This document shows positions 18,480-32,024 of a stretch of 64,000 nt of DNA, in pieces. A program made the position numbers and the translations under genes. Position 1 is the first letter of the stretch. Each line of letters opens with the position of its first letter. Origin of the DNA: Chondrus crispus (taxonomy: Eukaryota > Rhodophyta > Florideophyceae > Gigartinales > Gigartinaceae); assembly GCF_000350225.1 (NCBI RefSeq), contig NW_005179137.1:79160-143159 (forward strand), given 5' to 3'. The notes under the pieces were generated by a model, which was not told the DNA's origin, did not search any database, and saw nothing but the letters and a program-made list of their open reading frames with translations.

Positions 18480-21461
18480 ATCAGGTTTGACTTTGTCGAT
18501 GCATCCTTCAGGTTGCTCCATGTAGATTTCTTCGTGAAGGTCACCGTTGAGGAAGGCAGTCACCACGTCCATCTGATGCAGCTCAAGGTCAAAGTGCGCA
18601 ACCAGTGCCAGCAGCAGACGGATAGTTGTGAACTTGATGACAGGGGCGAAAGTTTCAGTGTAATCGATGCCTTCTACTTGTTGAAAGCCTCGTGCCACAA
18701 GACGTCCCTTTGCAGTTTCGACCAATTTTCCGGACTCGTCAGGAAGTTGCTTCACTCCGAAAACCCACCTGGACGTCAGGACGTTTGATGCTTGAGATCT
18801 TGGAACAAGTGTCCATGTTTTGTTTTTGTGTTGTGAAGCAAGTTCTTTGTCGATGCCCTTCTGCCAGAAGCGAGCTTTTGGAGAACCCATAGCTTGCTTG
18901 TACGAGTTTGGGATTTCCGTTATCACATGGGCGTGGCTAAGGAGTCCAGCAGTCACCAAAGCTGCTGCCCACCACGCCCCAGGGGTTTTGCGAATGCGAG
19001 TGGACCGACGGAGATTAGTTGGCGGATCAATCGTTTCTTCCTCAACTACGTGTTGCTCAACTGTTTCGGTAGTTTCGTCCTCCCCTGCAGTTGGGGAGGA
19101 GTTGGAGGATTCATCAGAGTCTTGTTGTTCATCCGGCGATGATGCTTCTGATGCCACTGCATCATTTTCTGCAACTTCCTCATCGATGTTCAAGTTGATT
19201 GTGTCATCATCAGTTGTAGCCTCCTCGTTTGTATCCATCGGTTCACCAGATTTGCCTCCCGTGGACTCGTCAAAAGTAACATCTCTGGATACGATCACTT
19301 TGTGCAAATCACCATCCCACAACTTGTAAGCTTTCGTATTTTCAGCATACCCTAGAAACATTGCCTCCTTTGCACGGGCGTCAAGTTTCTGGATGTTGTG
19401 TTTTGGTAATGTATACCAACACTTTGAACCGAAAACACGCAAATGACCAACATTTGGCACAGATTTCATCCATAAGTGGTAGGGGGTCATCTTGGGGGGA
19501 ATGGCACCTGACGTGACTCGATTTCGAACGTACACTGCATTGGCAAGTGCTTCTGCCCAGAACCCCTTTGTAACTTTCTTGTGCGCTAGCATAGAGCGCA
19601 CCAAGTTTACCAAAGTTCTGTTCAGTCGTTCGGCGACGCCATTTTGCTCCGGTGTGTACGCGGTCGTCATTTGATGCTGAGTACCATTTGCAATCAGAAA
19701 AGACTTAAACTCCGTGGACAGATACTCACCACCTCGATCGGTGCGAAGCACTTTGATCTTGCGACCAGTGTGAGTCTGAGCAAGTTGTGCAAACATTTTG
19801 TATCGTTCAAATGCTTCTGATTTATGGTGCATAGGGTACACTACTGACCAGTTTGAGTGATCATCTATGAAGGTAATGAAGTACTTGGCACCACCAATGG
19901 ACTGCACCTCTAAGGGGCCACAAACATCAGAGTGAACTAAGTCTAGACAGAAGTATGCTCGCCTCGAGGACCGCTCTTTTGGGATCATAGATCGAGTGGC
20001 TTTGCCGTAGACGCACGCAGAACATTTTTCAGAGATGCAATCATTGTCAGTATTGTTGATTTTGTTAGCCTCATTACCAAGTAGTTTGACTCCACTTACC
20101 ACATTGTCACGAATCATCGAAGCAATACCTTGAGAATGCACATGTGCAAAGCGCTCATGCCACGTTTGCAGGGTGGCAGCATGTGCAGATCCGATGTCAC
20201 TGACGATGTCGACAACGTAAAGTTCTCCAACCAATGTCGCAGTCGCCACTACAGTTGAGCCTCGTCTGATCATGCATTTTCCATTTTCGAACCCAACTTT
20301 TAGTCCAAGTTCAGTCATTCGACTGACAGAGAGCAGAGAGAACGCAAAGTCCGGAACGTGCAATACATCCGTCAACTTGCACGGTTCGATGCGGCCATTC
20401 ACATTTAACTTCAAGTGAACGTCACCACGGCCGGCAACCTTTGCACTAGCCTTGGTTCCCATCTGAACAGAGGCGGATTCAAGTGGCTCGTACGTTGCAA
20501 ACAAAGATCGGTCATATGTAATATGAGCTGTACAAGCTGAATCTACGAGCCACGAAGGCGACATCTCCAGATTGTTCGTGTGCGAAGCTTTTGACATCAG
20601 ACATGTGAAGTCGACGCTGTTTACAACCATGTCGGGATCAGGTTTCTGTGTGACAAATGCAGATTGTTTCCGTTGAGACATACGCGGTTTATATCCGCTA
20701 GGAGGAGCCGGGCGACGCCCATTCAAATCCTTTCCCCAGCAGCGGGTTGCCGTATGGCCTGTATGACCGCAGTTCGTGCATTTGTAATCGTTTATGTCCC
20801 GATTGTTCGGCGCACGATTAACCAGAGCCGATGTCTGTGAGGAGCTAGACTTCATGTTTGCTCGTTGCTCTTCCTGCAGCAGACGACTTTTCACAAAGTC
20901 CAAACTGAATATCTTTTCCTCATTACCGAGAGCATCAAGTGCAACGATGAGAGCCTCGAAACGGGCAGGCAGACCGTTGAGCACTGCCATGGCCATCTCC
21001 TTGTCATCGATGTTTACGCTCATTGACTTGAGGATGGCTGCCAGCTGCTTGACACGATTGATGTATGCAAGCACCTTTTCACCGGAAAGCATCTTCACAG
21101 TGTAGAACTCACGACGTGCAGCTAGTTTGTTCAGCAAAGTGTGCCTCTCAAACACGTTGACAATAGCTTCCCACATCTCATGAGCAGTATCAACATCACG
21201 TACATGCTCAAGATGCTCATCTGATAGGGAGAGACCAATCAGTGCTTTAGCTTTACTGTCACCTCTGATCCACTTCTTACGCTCTTCCGCGCGTTCCTCA
21301 CTTGGAACTCGTCCCTCAACGATGTATTGGTCAACATCACGTAGGGCAAGCAGAAGTTGTATTTTCTGCTTCCACACGTAGAAGTTGGAGTCCGTCAGTT
21401 TGTCGATTCTGATGGATCCTCCTCCTCCTTGATCTTCCATTTTAGTGCAAATAAACTTCAA
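18480..21461 (-). pseudogene. Family B gag-pol B#2, 5' part (Gag to start of reverse transcriptase)
   Basis: About 994 codons are open from the start to the gap: Gag, zinc knuckle, DSA protease, complete integrase core (VHSDVCGP, RTDRGGEY, PEQNGVAER), linker, and RT up to QMDVVTAFLNG and EGCIDKVKPD. It is part of the same copy as 15092-17392. No stop codon is visible in it; the copy is inactive only because of its insertions. Confidence 0.9.
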
Positions 21462-21612
21462 GTATTCGAAAATCCGTTCGGGGATCCCAAGCCGTTAACC
21501 GATAGTCAACACAATGGCAAGCCCACCCGTCTAAGAAGTTCGATATGATTCCTATGAAGTTGCACTAGGAGAAATTTGCGAACAGATATGTGAATTTATT
21601 TGGATGAAATCC

Positions 21613-22284
21613 CTAACTATTCTGTTCACAAACTACCTTTAAGTGTGCGGCACCGTTCTCGTGGCACTTCAGGTGCCCGTGAGACTCAAAGACGCGATTG
21701 CAAGGGATACAACGCGGAGTCTCCTTAGCGTTGGCAACTTGAATGCGATGAGACCTAGACTGAATGTGGTCGTAAAAGGCCTTCGCACTATTGCCACTAA
21801 CGCCGCGCACTTTACAATACCGCTTATACCGCGGGCACACCTTACGATTCCTCTTGCGCTCACGCTTGAACTGCTTATCCGCGAGAACAGCCGCTTTCCG
21901 AGCAGAAAGTCGATGCGTAGTTCTCTTTATTGGTGCGGGAACAGAGCGCGGAATACGAGGAATCCTATATGGTGCGCAACTCGAGGACGGACCCGGAAGC
22001 GCGAGCCGAGGTGAAGGTTGATCCTCAGGCTCAAGCACCTCAACGGATACGACCTCCGATGTCCGAACCGTTCGACCGGTGACCAGCTTCCCAGGCGCAG
22101 AGCGCACCGGTACTAATTCCAGATCTAACACAACCCCGTAAAAACAGGTATTCACAATAAGGAATATGAAGATAATCGTCAGTAACAGATTTTGGAATTA
22201 TTGCTCTTAAGAACCACCAAAACGTGCAAAGACAATCACTTAGATGTGTAGGAAATGGAAAGAAACTCAAAACTTACTTTGCAT
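21613..22284 (-). pseudogene. Accessory zinc-finger gene, copy B#2 (zinc ligand lost)
   Basis: This copy has the same structure as 11675-12346, with ATG at 22284, donor GTAAGT and the same 153-bp intron. Finger 1 reads CKVRG instead of CKVCG, so C117, a zinc ligand, is lost and this finger should not fold. The frame is otherwise open. Other copies keep the cysteine, which suggests the fingers matter in active elements. Confidence 0.7.
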
Positions 22285-22625
22285 GAGAGAACGAAGAAAA
22301 ACCAAATGCGAGATTGACGACGACGGCGGTAGCGGGAGCGGAAACGAAGACGAAGACCAAAGACAGAGACAGCAGCAAGAACCACAGCAAGAACAAAAGC
22401 CAAACCAAGAACGAAGACAACGAAGACAGCGGGGGCGATGACCAAAACCAATTCACACAAGAGAGCAAGAACGACAGCAGCAGCGAAAACCAAAACCAAG
22501 AACGACGGCAAGAACGAGAGCGACAACGACAGCGAGAAGACCAGCGGAAAGAACGACGAGAAACGGCAGCGAAAACGACAGCGACAACGACGGCAGAAAC
22601 AACGGAACGAGAACGACAGACTCAT
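22236..22625 (-). CDS. Hydrophobic leader reading frame, copy B#2
   Basis: This 129-codon copy of the frame at 12298-12687 is practically identical. It is in the same position before the zinc-finger gene and has the same doubt about whether it is translated. Confidence 0.25.
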   Translation of the reverse strand: MSLSFSFRCFCRRCRCRFRCRFSSFFPLVFSLSLSLSFLPSFLVLVFAAAVVLALLCELVLVIAPAVFVVFVLGLAFVLAVVLAAVSVFGLRLRFRSRYRRRRQSRIWFFFVLSCKVSFEFLSISYTSK

Positions 22626-22647
22626 GCAGTGAAACGACAGCGAGGGG

Positions 22648-22661
22648 CTGGGCCCATAACC
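22648..22661 (-). other. Primer-binding site of B#2
   Basis: The minus strand reads GGTTATGGGCCCAG next to LTR-B2. Confidence 0.85.
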
Positions 22662-23925
22662 TAATAGTAGGTTCGGAGGGGCAAGGGAAAGAAGGAAGGC
22701 AGGTTGATGTGTGTGAGTGAAGGAGTTGGTACCGAGGTTTACTTTGAAGCCGTTTTCCTGCGATACTTATACACTTCGAGTGCTACACTATCGCTCTACT
22801 CCGACTCCCAGTAAACCATACTCTACTATGCGCGACCAAGCGCGGTCCTCTTGTGGCCCGACCATACTGTTCGATTTCCACCTTACGAATCGATTCGTAA
22901 CTATTAGCTCACAACTATTTCTACACATTCCAAATGACTGTAAACCATGGCCCTATGCATGCAACTGTTTCACACCTTACTAATCTGCATCCAGTCATGC
23001 CAGACTTCATTGTTGTGCAACGAACAACTTGGCACTTGTCTATTTCCAACAACGCAAACGTCTTTCATATCACAATCGCCATACGTATCCTTGTTTCTCA
23101 CCTTACTAATTTCGCCAAGCACTGTCAGATAATTATGGCAAGTTATAACAATGTGCATCCAGACTTTCTACACAACTCACATGAGAATACATGTAAATCA
23201 CACGAGTACTGTCATGAACTTGCATCCAACGGCGCACCATGACGAGAGCACAGTGCAACGGCGCGTGCTCACGCAAGACTCGCATACAGCGTGACGCGTA
23301 CACAGAATAATCGCACAACTGTATTCCTCCCGCGAGAAGCACTTGTTGTACTTTTGATTCACATGTACTGTACTCGGACACGCGCAGGATCGCAAACAGT
23401 CTGACACTGTAAAACTGTAAACCCTCATGTGCATACACCTGGATGCGTGTACATGTGTACGTACACGAATCCACCTGGCGACGTGTACATGTGTACACGG
23501 GATACATGTGTCCCGCGCGGGGGCCCCATGCAATTACCCATTACAACCATGGCAAACCACTTGAAACCCCCAAAACAACGTAATTATGGCATATACAGGC
23601 CATTTAAAGTACATCACAAGGCCAATGACGCACACGTGGACAACACTCGACCAATAGATTTGCAGCATTAGACCTGAGGGCCAATAGAATTGCAGTATTT
23701 CCTGTGTAGTCTATAGTGCTACGGGCCAAGGTTCCACTTGGCAAAACTATGCAAATTTGCATGACCCTCCGAGAGGCCACTTTCGTCCCCGGAACCCCAA
23801 AATCTGGGATTTTACACGTGTCATGTCGTGATATGCGTAAGAGCGCCCGGACCGTGCAGTCATGTACACGTGTCACTCGATTTTGACCTTTTCAGATAAC
23901 AGCATGTGGTCGCACATTTTCAATA
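22662..23925 (-). mobile_element. LTR-B2 between B#2 and B#3
   Basis: This 1264-bp LTR has a primer-binding site on the left. On the right it joins directly to RNase H of B#3 at GTAAACGCAATCG, the same junction as at 16574. B#3 therefore lacks its own polypurine tract, gag-pol C-terminus and 3' LTR. It is again a product of recombination between LTR-B2 copies, or of assembly mis-joining. Confidence 0.85.
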
Positions 23926-26900
23926 GTAAACGCAATCGTACCAGCGTTGTCACATCCAACGCGAATTGTTGGATCCGAATTCGCACCAAGTACATCGGCA
24001 TGGAAGCGTCGAAGCCACGCGGCCTCTTTGCATGCTTCACTGAGTGCGATGTATTCTGCCTCACAAGTAGACTTTGCAACTACTGTTTGTTTCCGGGAAG
24101 CCCAACTGATAGGCCCATCACAAAGCTTGAACACGTACCCACTCGTCGATTTTCGTGATTCAAGGCATCCACCCCAATCTGCGTCGCTATACCCATGAAG
24201 TTCCGTACCAAGATCATCTTTACCAAACACTATTCCAAGATGCTGGGACCCACGCAAGTATCTCAAAACACGTTTCACACCTGACCAGTGCGACTCGTGA
24301 GGGTCGGCACAGTGTTGAGATAACTTTCCAATGGCAAACGCAATATCGGGGCGGGTCCCAACCATTAGGAACATTAGACATCCAATGGCCTGACGATATG
24401 GTTCAAAGCATGGGTTGTCATCAGTGCCAGTTTCCGCAACTTGCATTGTGACATGTCGAGACTGTTCCATCGGAGTAACGCAAGGATTGCATGCCGACAT
24501 TTTGAACCGTTTCAGTACTGCTTGGGCATACTTCGACTGTGTGACGGTCAGGACGTGTTTAGAACGTATACGGTCGATCTCTAGACCAATACAAGTCTTT
24601 GCCTCGCCAAGGTCTTTCATATCGAATCGTTTGTTGAGTTCATTTTTCATCCATAATATGGCCTCCAAGTCACTTCCAGCTAGCAGCAGATCGTCCACGT
24701 ACAACGCGATAATCATGATGACATTGCCTTGACGTCGAATGTAAAGACATGGGTCGCTGCGTGTAGTGTTGAAACCAAGTTCAGTGATCAGAAACTCATC
24801 GATCTTACTATGCCATTGGCGATGGGCTTGCTTAAGACCATAGATTGCTTTCAAAAGTTTACACACCGAATCAGGTTTGACTTTGTCGATGCATCCTTCA
24901 GGTTGCTCCATGTAGATTTCTTCGTGAAGGTCACCGTTGAGGAAGGCAGTCACCACGTCCATCTGATGCAGCTCAAGGTCAAAGTGCGCAACCAGTGCCA
25001 GCAGCAGACGGATAGTTGTGAACTTGATGACAGGGGCGAAAGTTTCAGTGTAATCGATGCCTTCTACTTGTTGAAAGCCTCGTGCCACAAGACGTCCCTT
25101 TGCAGTTTCGACCAATTTTCCGGACTCGTCAGGAAGTTGCTTCACTCCGAAAACCCACCTGGACGTCAGGACGTTTGATGCTTGAGATCTTGGAACAAGT
25201 GTCCATGTTTTGTTTTTGTGTTGTGAAGCAAGTTCTTTGTCGATGCCCTTCTGCCAGAAGCGAGCTTTTGGAGAACCCATAGCTTGCTTGTACGAGTTTG
25301 GGATTTCCGTTATCACATGGGCGTGGCTAAGGAGTCCAGCAGTCACCAAAGCTGCTGCCCACCACGCCCCAGGGGTTTTGCGAATGCGAGTGGACCGACG
25401 GAGATTAGTTGGCGGATCAATCGTTTCTTCCTCAACTACGTGTTGCTCAACTGTTTCGGTAGTTTCGTCCTCCCCTGCAGTTGGGGAGGAGTTGGAGGAT
25501 TCATCAGAGTCTTGTTGTTCATCCGGCGATGATGCTTCTGATGCCACTGCATCATTTTCTGCAACTTCCTCATCGATGTTCAAGTTGATTGTGTCATCAT
25601 CAGTTGTAGCCTCCTCGTTTGTATCCATCGGTTCACCAGATTTGCCTCCCGTGGACTCGTCAAAAGTAACATCTCTGGATACGATCACTTTGTGCAAATC
25701 ACCATCCCACAACTTGTAAGCTTTCGTATTTTCAGCATACCCTAGAAACATTGCCTCCTTTGCACGGGCGTCAAGTTTCTGGATGTTGTGTTTTGGTAAT
25801 GTATACCAACACTTTGAACCGAAAACACGCAAATGGGCGACTCCGAAAAACATAAAAACACATTTTGTGTATGCGCAAATCCGCCGATTTTGATTGAGTC
25901 GGAGGTGTTTGTGCATACACAAACCGCCGATTTGCTCTTCGTTCCCCTCCCGATGTAATTGTTTGTGCACAGACACAAACGCACAAACGCACATCCGCAC
26001 CCACCTATACCACCCTATATCATACCATGTGCTCAAATATTTCTCTGCGATCTGTCCGATCAACCCATCCCACCCCTCGGCAACCTCATTCCTATTTCGA
26101 TCTGGCCTCCCTCCACACTTTCCTCCGTCGTATCAGCCGCTGTCCAACCCCGCAGCCCAACGTCTACATGGCTCATGTTGCCGACTCCGACGAGGAGCCG
26201 GCACCCCATATTTGTCCCCAAGCCAGCGGCTCCTTCGTCAGTATCATAGGATAGGGCGTGAAGGGAGTACCGCAATCCGTCCGCCGGCGTGCTGACACCT
26301 CACTGAGGGTGAATTGGCATTAAATGTGTCTTACACAAATTTTTGTTCACATGCATTTCCGTGCCAAGGCATAAAATACGACACACATACACAAAGAAAT
26401 TTGTGTGTACACAATTTATGTTTTTCGGAGTCGCCCAATGACCAACATTTGGCACAGATTTCATCCATAAGTGGTAGGGGGTCATCTTGGGGGGAATGGC
26501 ACCTGACGTGACTCGATTTCGAACGTACACTGCATTGGCAAGTGCTTCTGCCCAGAACCCCTTTGTAACTTTCTTGTGCGCTAGCATAGAGCGCACCAAG
26601 TTTACCAAAGTTCTGTTCAGTCGTTCGGCGACGCCATTTTGCTCCGGTGTGTACGCGGTCGTCATTTGATGCTGAGTACCATTTGCAATCAGAAAAGACT
26701 TAAACTCCGTGGACAGATACTCACCACCTCGATCGGTGCGAAGCACTTTGATCTTGCGACCAGTGTGAGTCTGAGCAAGTTGTGCAAACATTTTGTATCG
26801 TTCAAATGCTTCTGATTTATGGTGCATAGGGTACACTACTGACCAGTTTGAGTGATCATCTATGAAGGTAATGAAGTACTTGGCACCACCAATGGACTGC

Positions 26901-28456
26901 ACCTCTAAGGGGCCACAAACATCAGAGTGAACTAAGTCTAGACAGAAGTATGCTCGCCTCGAGGACCGCTCTTTTGGGATCATAGATCGAGTGGCTTTGC
27001 CGTAGACGCACGCAGAACATTTTTCAGAGATGCAATCATTGTCAGTATTGTTGATTTTGTTAGCCTCATTACCAAGTAGTTTGACTCCACTTACCACATT
27101 GTCACGAATCATCGAAGCAATACCTTGAGAATGCACATGTGCAAAGCGCTCATGCCACGTTTGCAGGGTGGCAGCATGTGCAGATCCGATGTCACTGACG
27201 ATGTCGAGAACGTAAAGTTCTCCAACCAATGTCGCAGTCGCCACTACAGTTGAGCCTCGTCTGATCATGCATTTTCCATTTTCGAACCCAACTTTTAGTC
27301 CAAGTTCAGTCATTCGACTGACAGAGAGCAGAGAGAACGCAAAGTCCGGAACGTGCAATACATCCGTCAACTTGCACGGTTCGATGCGGCCATTCACATT
27401 TAACTTCAAGTGAACGTCACCACGGCCGGCAACCTTTGCACTAGCCTTGGTTCCCATCTGAACAGAGGCGGATTCAAGTGGCTCGTACGTTGCAAACAAA
27501 GATCGGTCATATGTAATATGAGCTGTACAAGCTGAATCTACGAGCCACGAAGGCGACATCTCCAGATTGTTCGTGTGCGAAGCTTTTGACATCAGACATG
27601 TGAAGTCGACGCTGTTTACAACCATGTCGGGATCAGGTTTCTGTGTGACAAATGCAGATTGTTTCCGTTGAGACATACGCGGTTTATATCCGCTAGGAGG
27701 AGCCGGGCGACGCCCATTCAAATCCTTTCCCCAGCAGCGGGTTGCCGTATGGCCTGTATGACCGCAGTTCGTGCATTTGTAATCATTTATGTCCCGATTG
27801 TTCGGGGCACGATTAACCAGAGCCGATGTCTGTGAGGAGCTAGACTTCATGTTTGCTCGTTGCTCTTCCTGCAGCAGACGACTTTTCACAAAGTCCAAAC
27901 TGAATATCTTTTCCTCATTACCGAGAGCATCAAGTGCAACGATGAGAGCCTCGAAACGGGCAGGCAGACCGTTGAGCACTGCCATGGCCATCTCCTTGTC
28001 ATCGATGTTTACGCTCATTGACTTGAGGATGGCTGCCAGCTGCTTGACACGATTGATGTATGCAAGCACCTTTTCACCGGAAAGCATCTTCACAGTGTAG
28101 AACTCACGACGTGCAGCTAGTTTGTTCAGCAAAGTGTGCCTCTCAAACACGTTGACAATAGCTTCCCACATCTCATGAGCAGTATCAACATCACGTACAT
28201 GCTCAAGATGCTCATCTGATAGGGAGAGACCAATCAGTGCTTTAGCTTTACTGTCACCTCTGATCCACTTCTTACGCTCTTCCGCGCGTTCCTCACTTGG
28301 AACTCGTCCCTCAACGATGTATTGGTCAACATCACGTAGGGCAAGCAGAAGTTGTATTTTCTGCTTCCACACGTAGAAGTTGGAGTCCGTCAGTTTGTCG
28401 ATTCTGATGGATCCTCCTCCTCCTTGATCTTCCATTTTAGTGCAAATAAACTTCAA
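23926..28456 (-). pseudogene. Family B gag-pol B#3, broken by a MITE and 3'-truncated
   Basis: 26440-28456 codes from Met to VPNVGH in the integrase C-terminal part. 25834 downward continues with LRVFGSKCWYTLP, linker, RT (YVDD present) and RNase H, ending at CDNAGTIAFT where LTR-B2 begins, so about 70 C-terminal residues are missing. Apart from these two events no stop is visible, so both are recent. Confidence 0.93.
25835..26436. mobile_element. 602-bp MITE-like DNA transposon in B#3
   Basis: It has perfect terminal inverted repeats of about 22 bp beginning GGGCGACTCCGAAAAACA, and a 3-bp TSD AAT at 25832-25834 and 26437-26439. The empty site is seen in the sister copies (GCAAATGACC). A 3-bp TSD and GGG-starting repeats fit PIF/Harbinger-like elements, although their usual target is TWA. 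No transposase is present; a 75-codon frame at 26027-26254 is unrecognised. Subterminal TTTGTG(T)-rich repeats are seen at both ends. Confidence 0.85.
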
Positions 28457-28607
28457 GTATTCGAAAATCCGTTCGGGGATCCCAAGCCGTTAACCGATAG
28501 TCAACACAATGGCAAGCCCACCCGTCTAAGAAGTTCGATATGATTCCTATGAAGTTGCACTAGGAGAAATTTGCGAACAGATATGTGAATTTATTTGGAT
28601 GAAATCC

Positions 28608-29279
28608 CTAACTATTCTGTTCACAAACTACCTTTAAGTGTGCGGCACCGTTCTCGTGGCACTTCAGGTGCCCGTGAGACTCAAAGACACGATTGCAAGG
28701 GATACAACGCGGAGTCTCCTTAGCGTTGGCAACTTGAATGCGATGAGACCTAGACTGAATGTGGTCGTAAAAGGCCTTCGCACTATTGCCACTAACGCCG
28801 CACACTTTACAATACCGCTTATACCGCGGGCACACCTTACGATTCCTCTTGCGCTCACGCTTGAACTGCTTATCCGCGAGAACAGCCGCTTTCCGAGCAG
28901 AAAGTCGATGCGTAGTTCTCTTTATTGGTGCGGGAACAGAGCGCGGAATACGAGGAATCCTATATGATGCGCAACTCGAGGACGGACCCGGAAGCGCGAG
29001 CCGAGGTGAAGGTTGATCCTCAGGCTCAAGCACCTCAACGGATACGACCTCCGATGTCCGAACCGTTCGACCGGTAACAAGCTTCCCAGGCGCAGAGCGC
29101 ACCGGTACTAATTCCAGATCTAACACAACCCCGTAAAAACAGGTATTCACAATAAGGAATATGAAGATAATCGTCAGTAACAGATTTTGGAATTATTGCT
29201 CTTAAGAACCACCAAAACGTGCAAAGACAATCACTTAGATGTGTAGGAAATGGAAAGAAACTCAAAACTTACTTTGCAT
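28608..29279 (-). CDS. Accessory zinc-finger gene, copy B#3
   Basis: ATG at 29279, donor GTAAGT, 153-bp intron, second exon to 28608. Both C2H2 fingers are complete. One residue differs from B#1 (A61S in the long frame). Confidence 0.72.
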
Positions 29280-29620
29280 GAGAGAACGAAGAAAAACCAA
29301 ATGCGAGATTGACGACGACGGCGGTAGCGGGAGCGGAAACGAAGACGAAGACCAAAGACAGAGACAGCAGCAAGAACCACAGCAAGAACAAAAGCCAAAC
29401 CAAGAACGAAGACAACGAAGACAGCGGGGGCGATGACCAAAACCAATTCACACAAGAGAGCAAGAACGACAGCAGCAGCGAAAACCAAAACCAAGAACGA
29501 CGGCAAGAACGAGAGCGACAACGACAGCGAGAAGACCAGCGGAAAGAACGACGACAAACGGCAGCGAAAACGACAGCGACAACGACGGCAGAAACAACGG
29601 AACGAGAACGACAGACTCAT
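29231..29620 (-). CDS. Hydrophobic leader reading frame, copy B#3
   Basis: This is a 129-codon copy with one change (FRCRLSS for FRCRFSS). It is the same uncertain frame as 12298-12687. Confidence 0.25.
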   Translation of the reverse strand: MSLSFSFRCFCRRCRCRFRCRLSSFFPLVFSLSLSLSFLPSFLVLVFAAAVVLALLCELVLVIAPAVFVVFVLGLAFVLAVVLAAVSVFGLRLRFRSRYRRRRQSRIWFFFVLSCKVSFEFLSISYTSK

Positions 29621-29642
29621 GCAGTGAAACGACAGCGAGGGG

Positions 29643-29656
29643 CTGGGCCCATAACC
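29643..29656 (-). other. Primer-binding site of B#3
   Basis: The minus strand reads GGTTATGGGCCCAG, abutting LTR-B2. Confidence 0.85.
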
Positions 29657-30920
29657 TAATAGTAGGTTCGGAGGGGCAAGGGAAAGAAGGAAGGCAGGTT
29701 GATGTGTGTGAGTGAAGGAGTTGGTGCCGAGGTTTACTTTGAAGCCGTTTTCCTGCGATACTTATACACTTCGAGTGCTACACTATCGCTCTACTCCGAC
29801 TCCCAGTAAACCATACTCTACTATGCGCGACCAAGCGCGGTCCTCTTGTGGCCCGACCATACTGTTCGATTTCCACCTTACGAATCGATTCGTAACTATT
29901 AGCTCACAACTATTTCTACACATTCCAAATGACTTTAAACCATGGCCCTATGCATGCAACTGTTTCACACCTTACTAATCTGCATCCAGTCATGCCAGAC
30001 TTCATTGTTGTGCAACGAACAACTTGGCACTTGTCTATTTCCAACAACGCAAACGTCTTTCATATCACAATCGCCATACGTATCCTTGTTTCTCACCTTA
30101 CTAATTTCGCCAAGCACTGTCAGATAATTATGGCAAGTTATAACAATGTGCATCCAGACTTTCTACACAACTCACATGAGAATACATGTAAATCACACGA
30201 GTACTGTCATGAACTTGCATCCAACGGCGCACCATGACGAGAGCACAGTGCAACGGCGCGTGCTCACGCAAGACTCGCATACAGCGTGACGCGTACACAG
30301 AATAATCGCACAACTGTATTCCTCCCGCGAGAAGCACTTGTTGTACTTTTGATTCACATGTACTGTACTCGGACACGCGCAGGATCGCAAACAGTCTGAC
30401 ACTGTAAAACTGTAAACCCTCATGTGCATACACCTGGATGCGTGTACATGTGTACGTACACGAATCCACCTGGCGACGTGTACATGTGTACACGGGATAC
30501 ATGTGTCCCGCCCGGGGGCCCCATGCAATTACCCATTACAACCATGGCAAACCACTTGAAACCCCCAAAACAACGTAATTATGGCATATACAGGCCATTT
30601 AAAGTACATCACAAGGCCAATGACGCACACGTGGACAACACTCGACCAATAGATTTGCAGCATTAGACCTGAGGGCCAATAGAATTGCAGTATTTCCTGT
30701 GTAGTCTATAGTGCTACGGGCCAAGGTTCCACTTGGCAAAACTATGCAAATTTGCATGACCCTCCGAGAAGCCACTTTCGTCCCCGGAACCCCAAAATCT
30801 GGGATTTTACACGTGTCATGTCGTGATATGGGTAAGAGTGCCCGGACCGTGCAGTCATGTACACGTGGCACTCCATTTTGACCTTTTCAGATAACAGCAT
30901 GTGGTCGCACATTTTCAATA
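29657..30920 (-). mobile_element. LTR-B2 between B#3 and B#4
   Basis: This 1264-bp LTR has a primer-binding site on the left and CTCACCATATGC of LTR-B1 on the right, the same recombinant arrangement as 12724-13987. Confidence 0.85.
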
Positions 30921-32013
30921 CTCACCATATGCACGACCAAGCGCGGTCCTCTTCTGGCCCGTCCACACTGTTCTATTTCCACCTTACGAATTGACTATTG
31001 ACTATCAGTGCACAACAGTTTCTACACATTTCGAGTGACTGTAAACCATGGCCCTATGCATGCAATCGTTTCACACCTTACTAATCTGCATCCAGACATG
31101 ACAGAATATATTCTTGCACAATGAACAACTTGGCATCTCTCTATTTCCAACAGCGCAAAGTCCTGTCTTATCTCAGTCCCCATACATGCCCTTGTTTCGT
31201 ACCTTACTAATTTCGGTACACACTGCCAGACAACTATCATGGATAGCAACAATGTGCATCCAGACTTTCTACACATCTCACGTGATATCCGATGTGAATC
31301 ACACGAGTACTGTCATCAACTTGCATCCAACGGCGCACCATAACGAGAGCACAGTACAACGTGGCATGCTGACGAGAGTGTAGTACACCGGCGCATGCTG
31401 ATGCAAGGGTCGCATACAGCGTGACGCGTACACTGAATACTCACGTAAGTACATGTCTCTTGCGAGAAATACTTGTTGTACTTTTAATTCACATGTACTG
31501 TGCTCGGACACGCGCCGGACCGTATGTAGGCGACGTGTACAAGTGTACGTACACGCAGCAACCTGGCGATGTGTACATGTGTACACCGCACACAAGTGTC
31601 CAGCGCCAAGGCCACACGTAATTACCCATTACAACCATGGTGAACAACTTGAAACCCCCAAAATGATGTAATTAAAACGTATACCGCTCATTCAAGATAT
31701 ATCACCAGCATGACTGCATATAAGTGGACAATAACAGACCAATAGAATTGCAGCATTCGAACCGACACGCAATAGATTTGCAGTATTGCCTGTGTAGCCC
31801 TATAACGGTTCGGGCCAAATGCAAATTTTCGGCATTTATGCAAATTTGCATAACCCTCCAAAAGTCCACTTTCGTCCCCAGAACCCCAAAATCTGAGACT
31901 TTACACGTGTCATGTAGTGATATGGGGTGAGGGTCCGGACCGTCGAGTCATGTACACGTGTCACTCGATTTTGCACTTTCCAGATAACAGCATGTGGTCG
32001 CACATTTTCAATA
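30921..32013 (-). mobile_element. LTR-B1 remainder (3' LTR of B#4)
   Basis: The CTCAC copy (30921-30925) plus 1088 bp of LTR-B1 run to the polypurine tract. The structure equals 13988-15080 and 6280-7372. Confidence 0.85.
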
Positions 32014-32024
32014 CCTCCCCTCGA

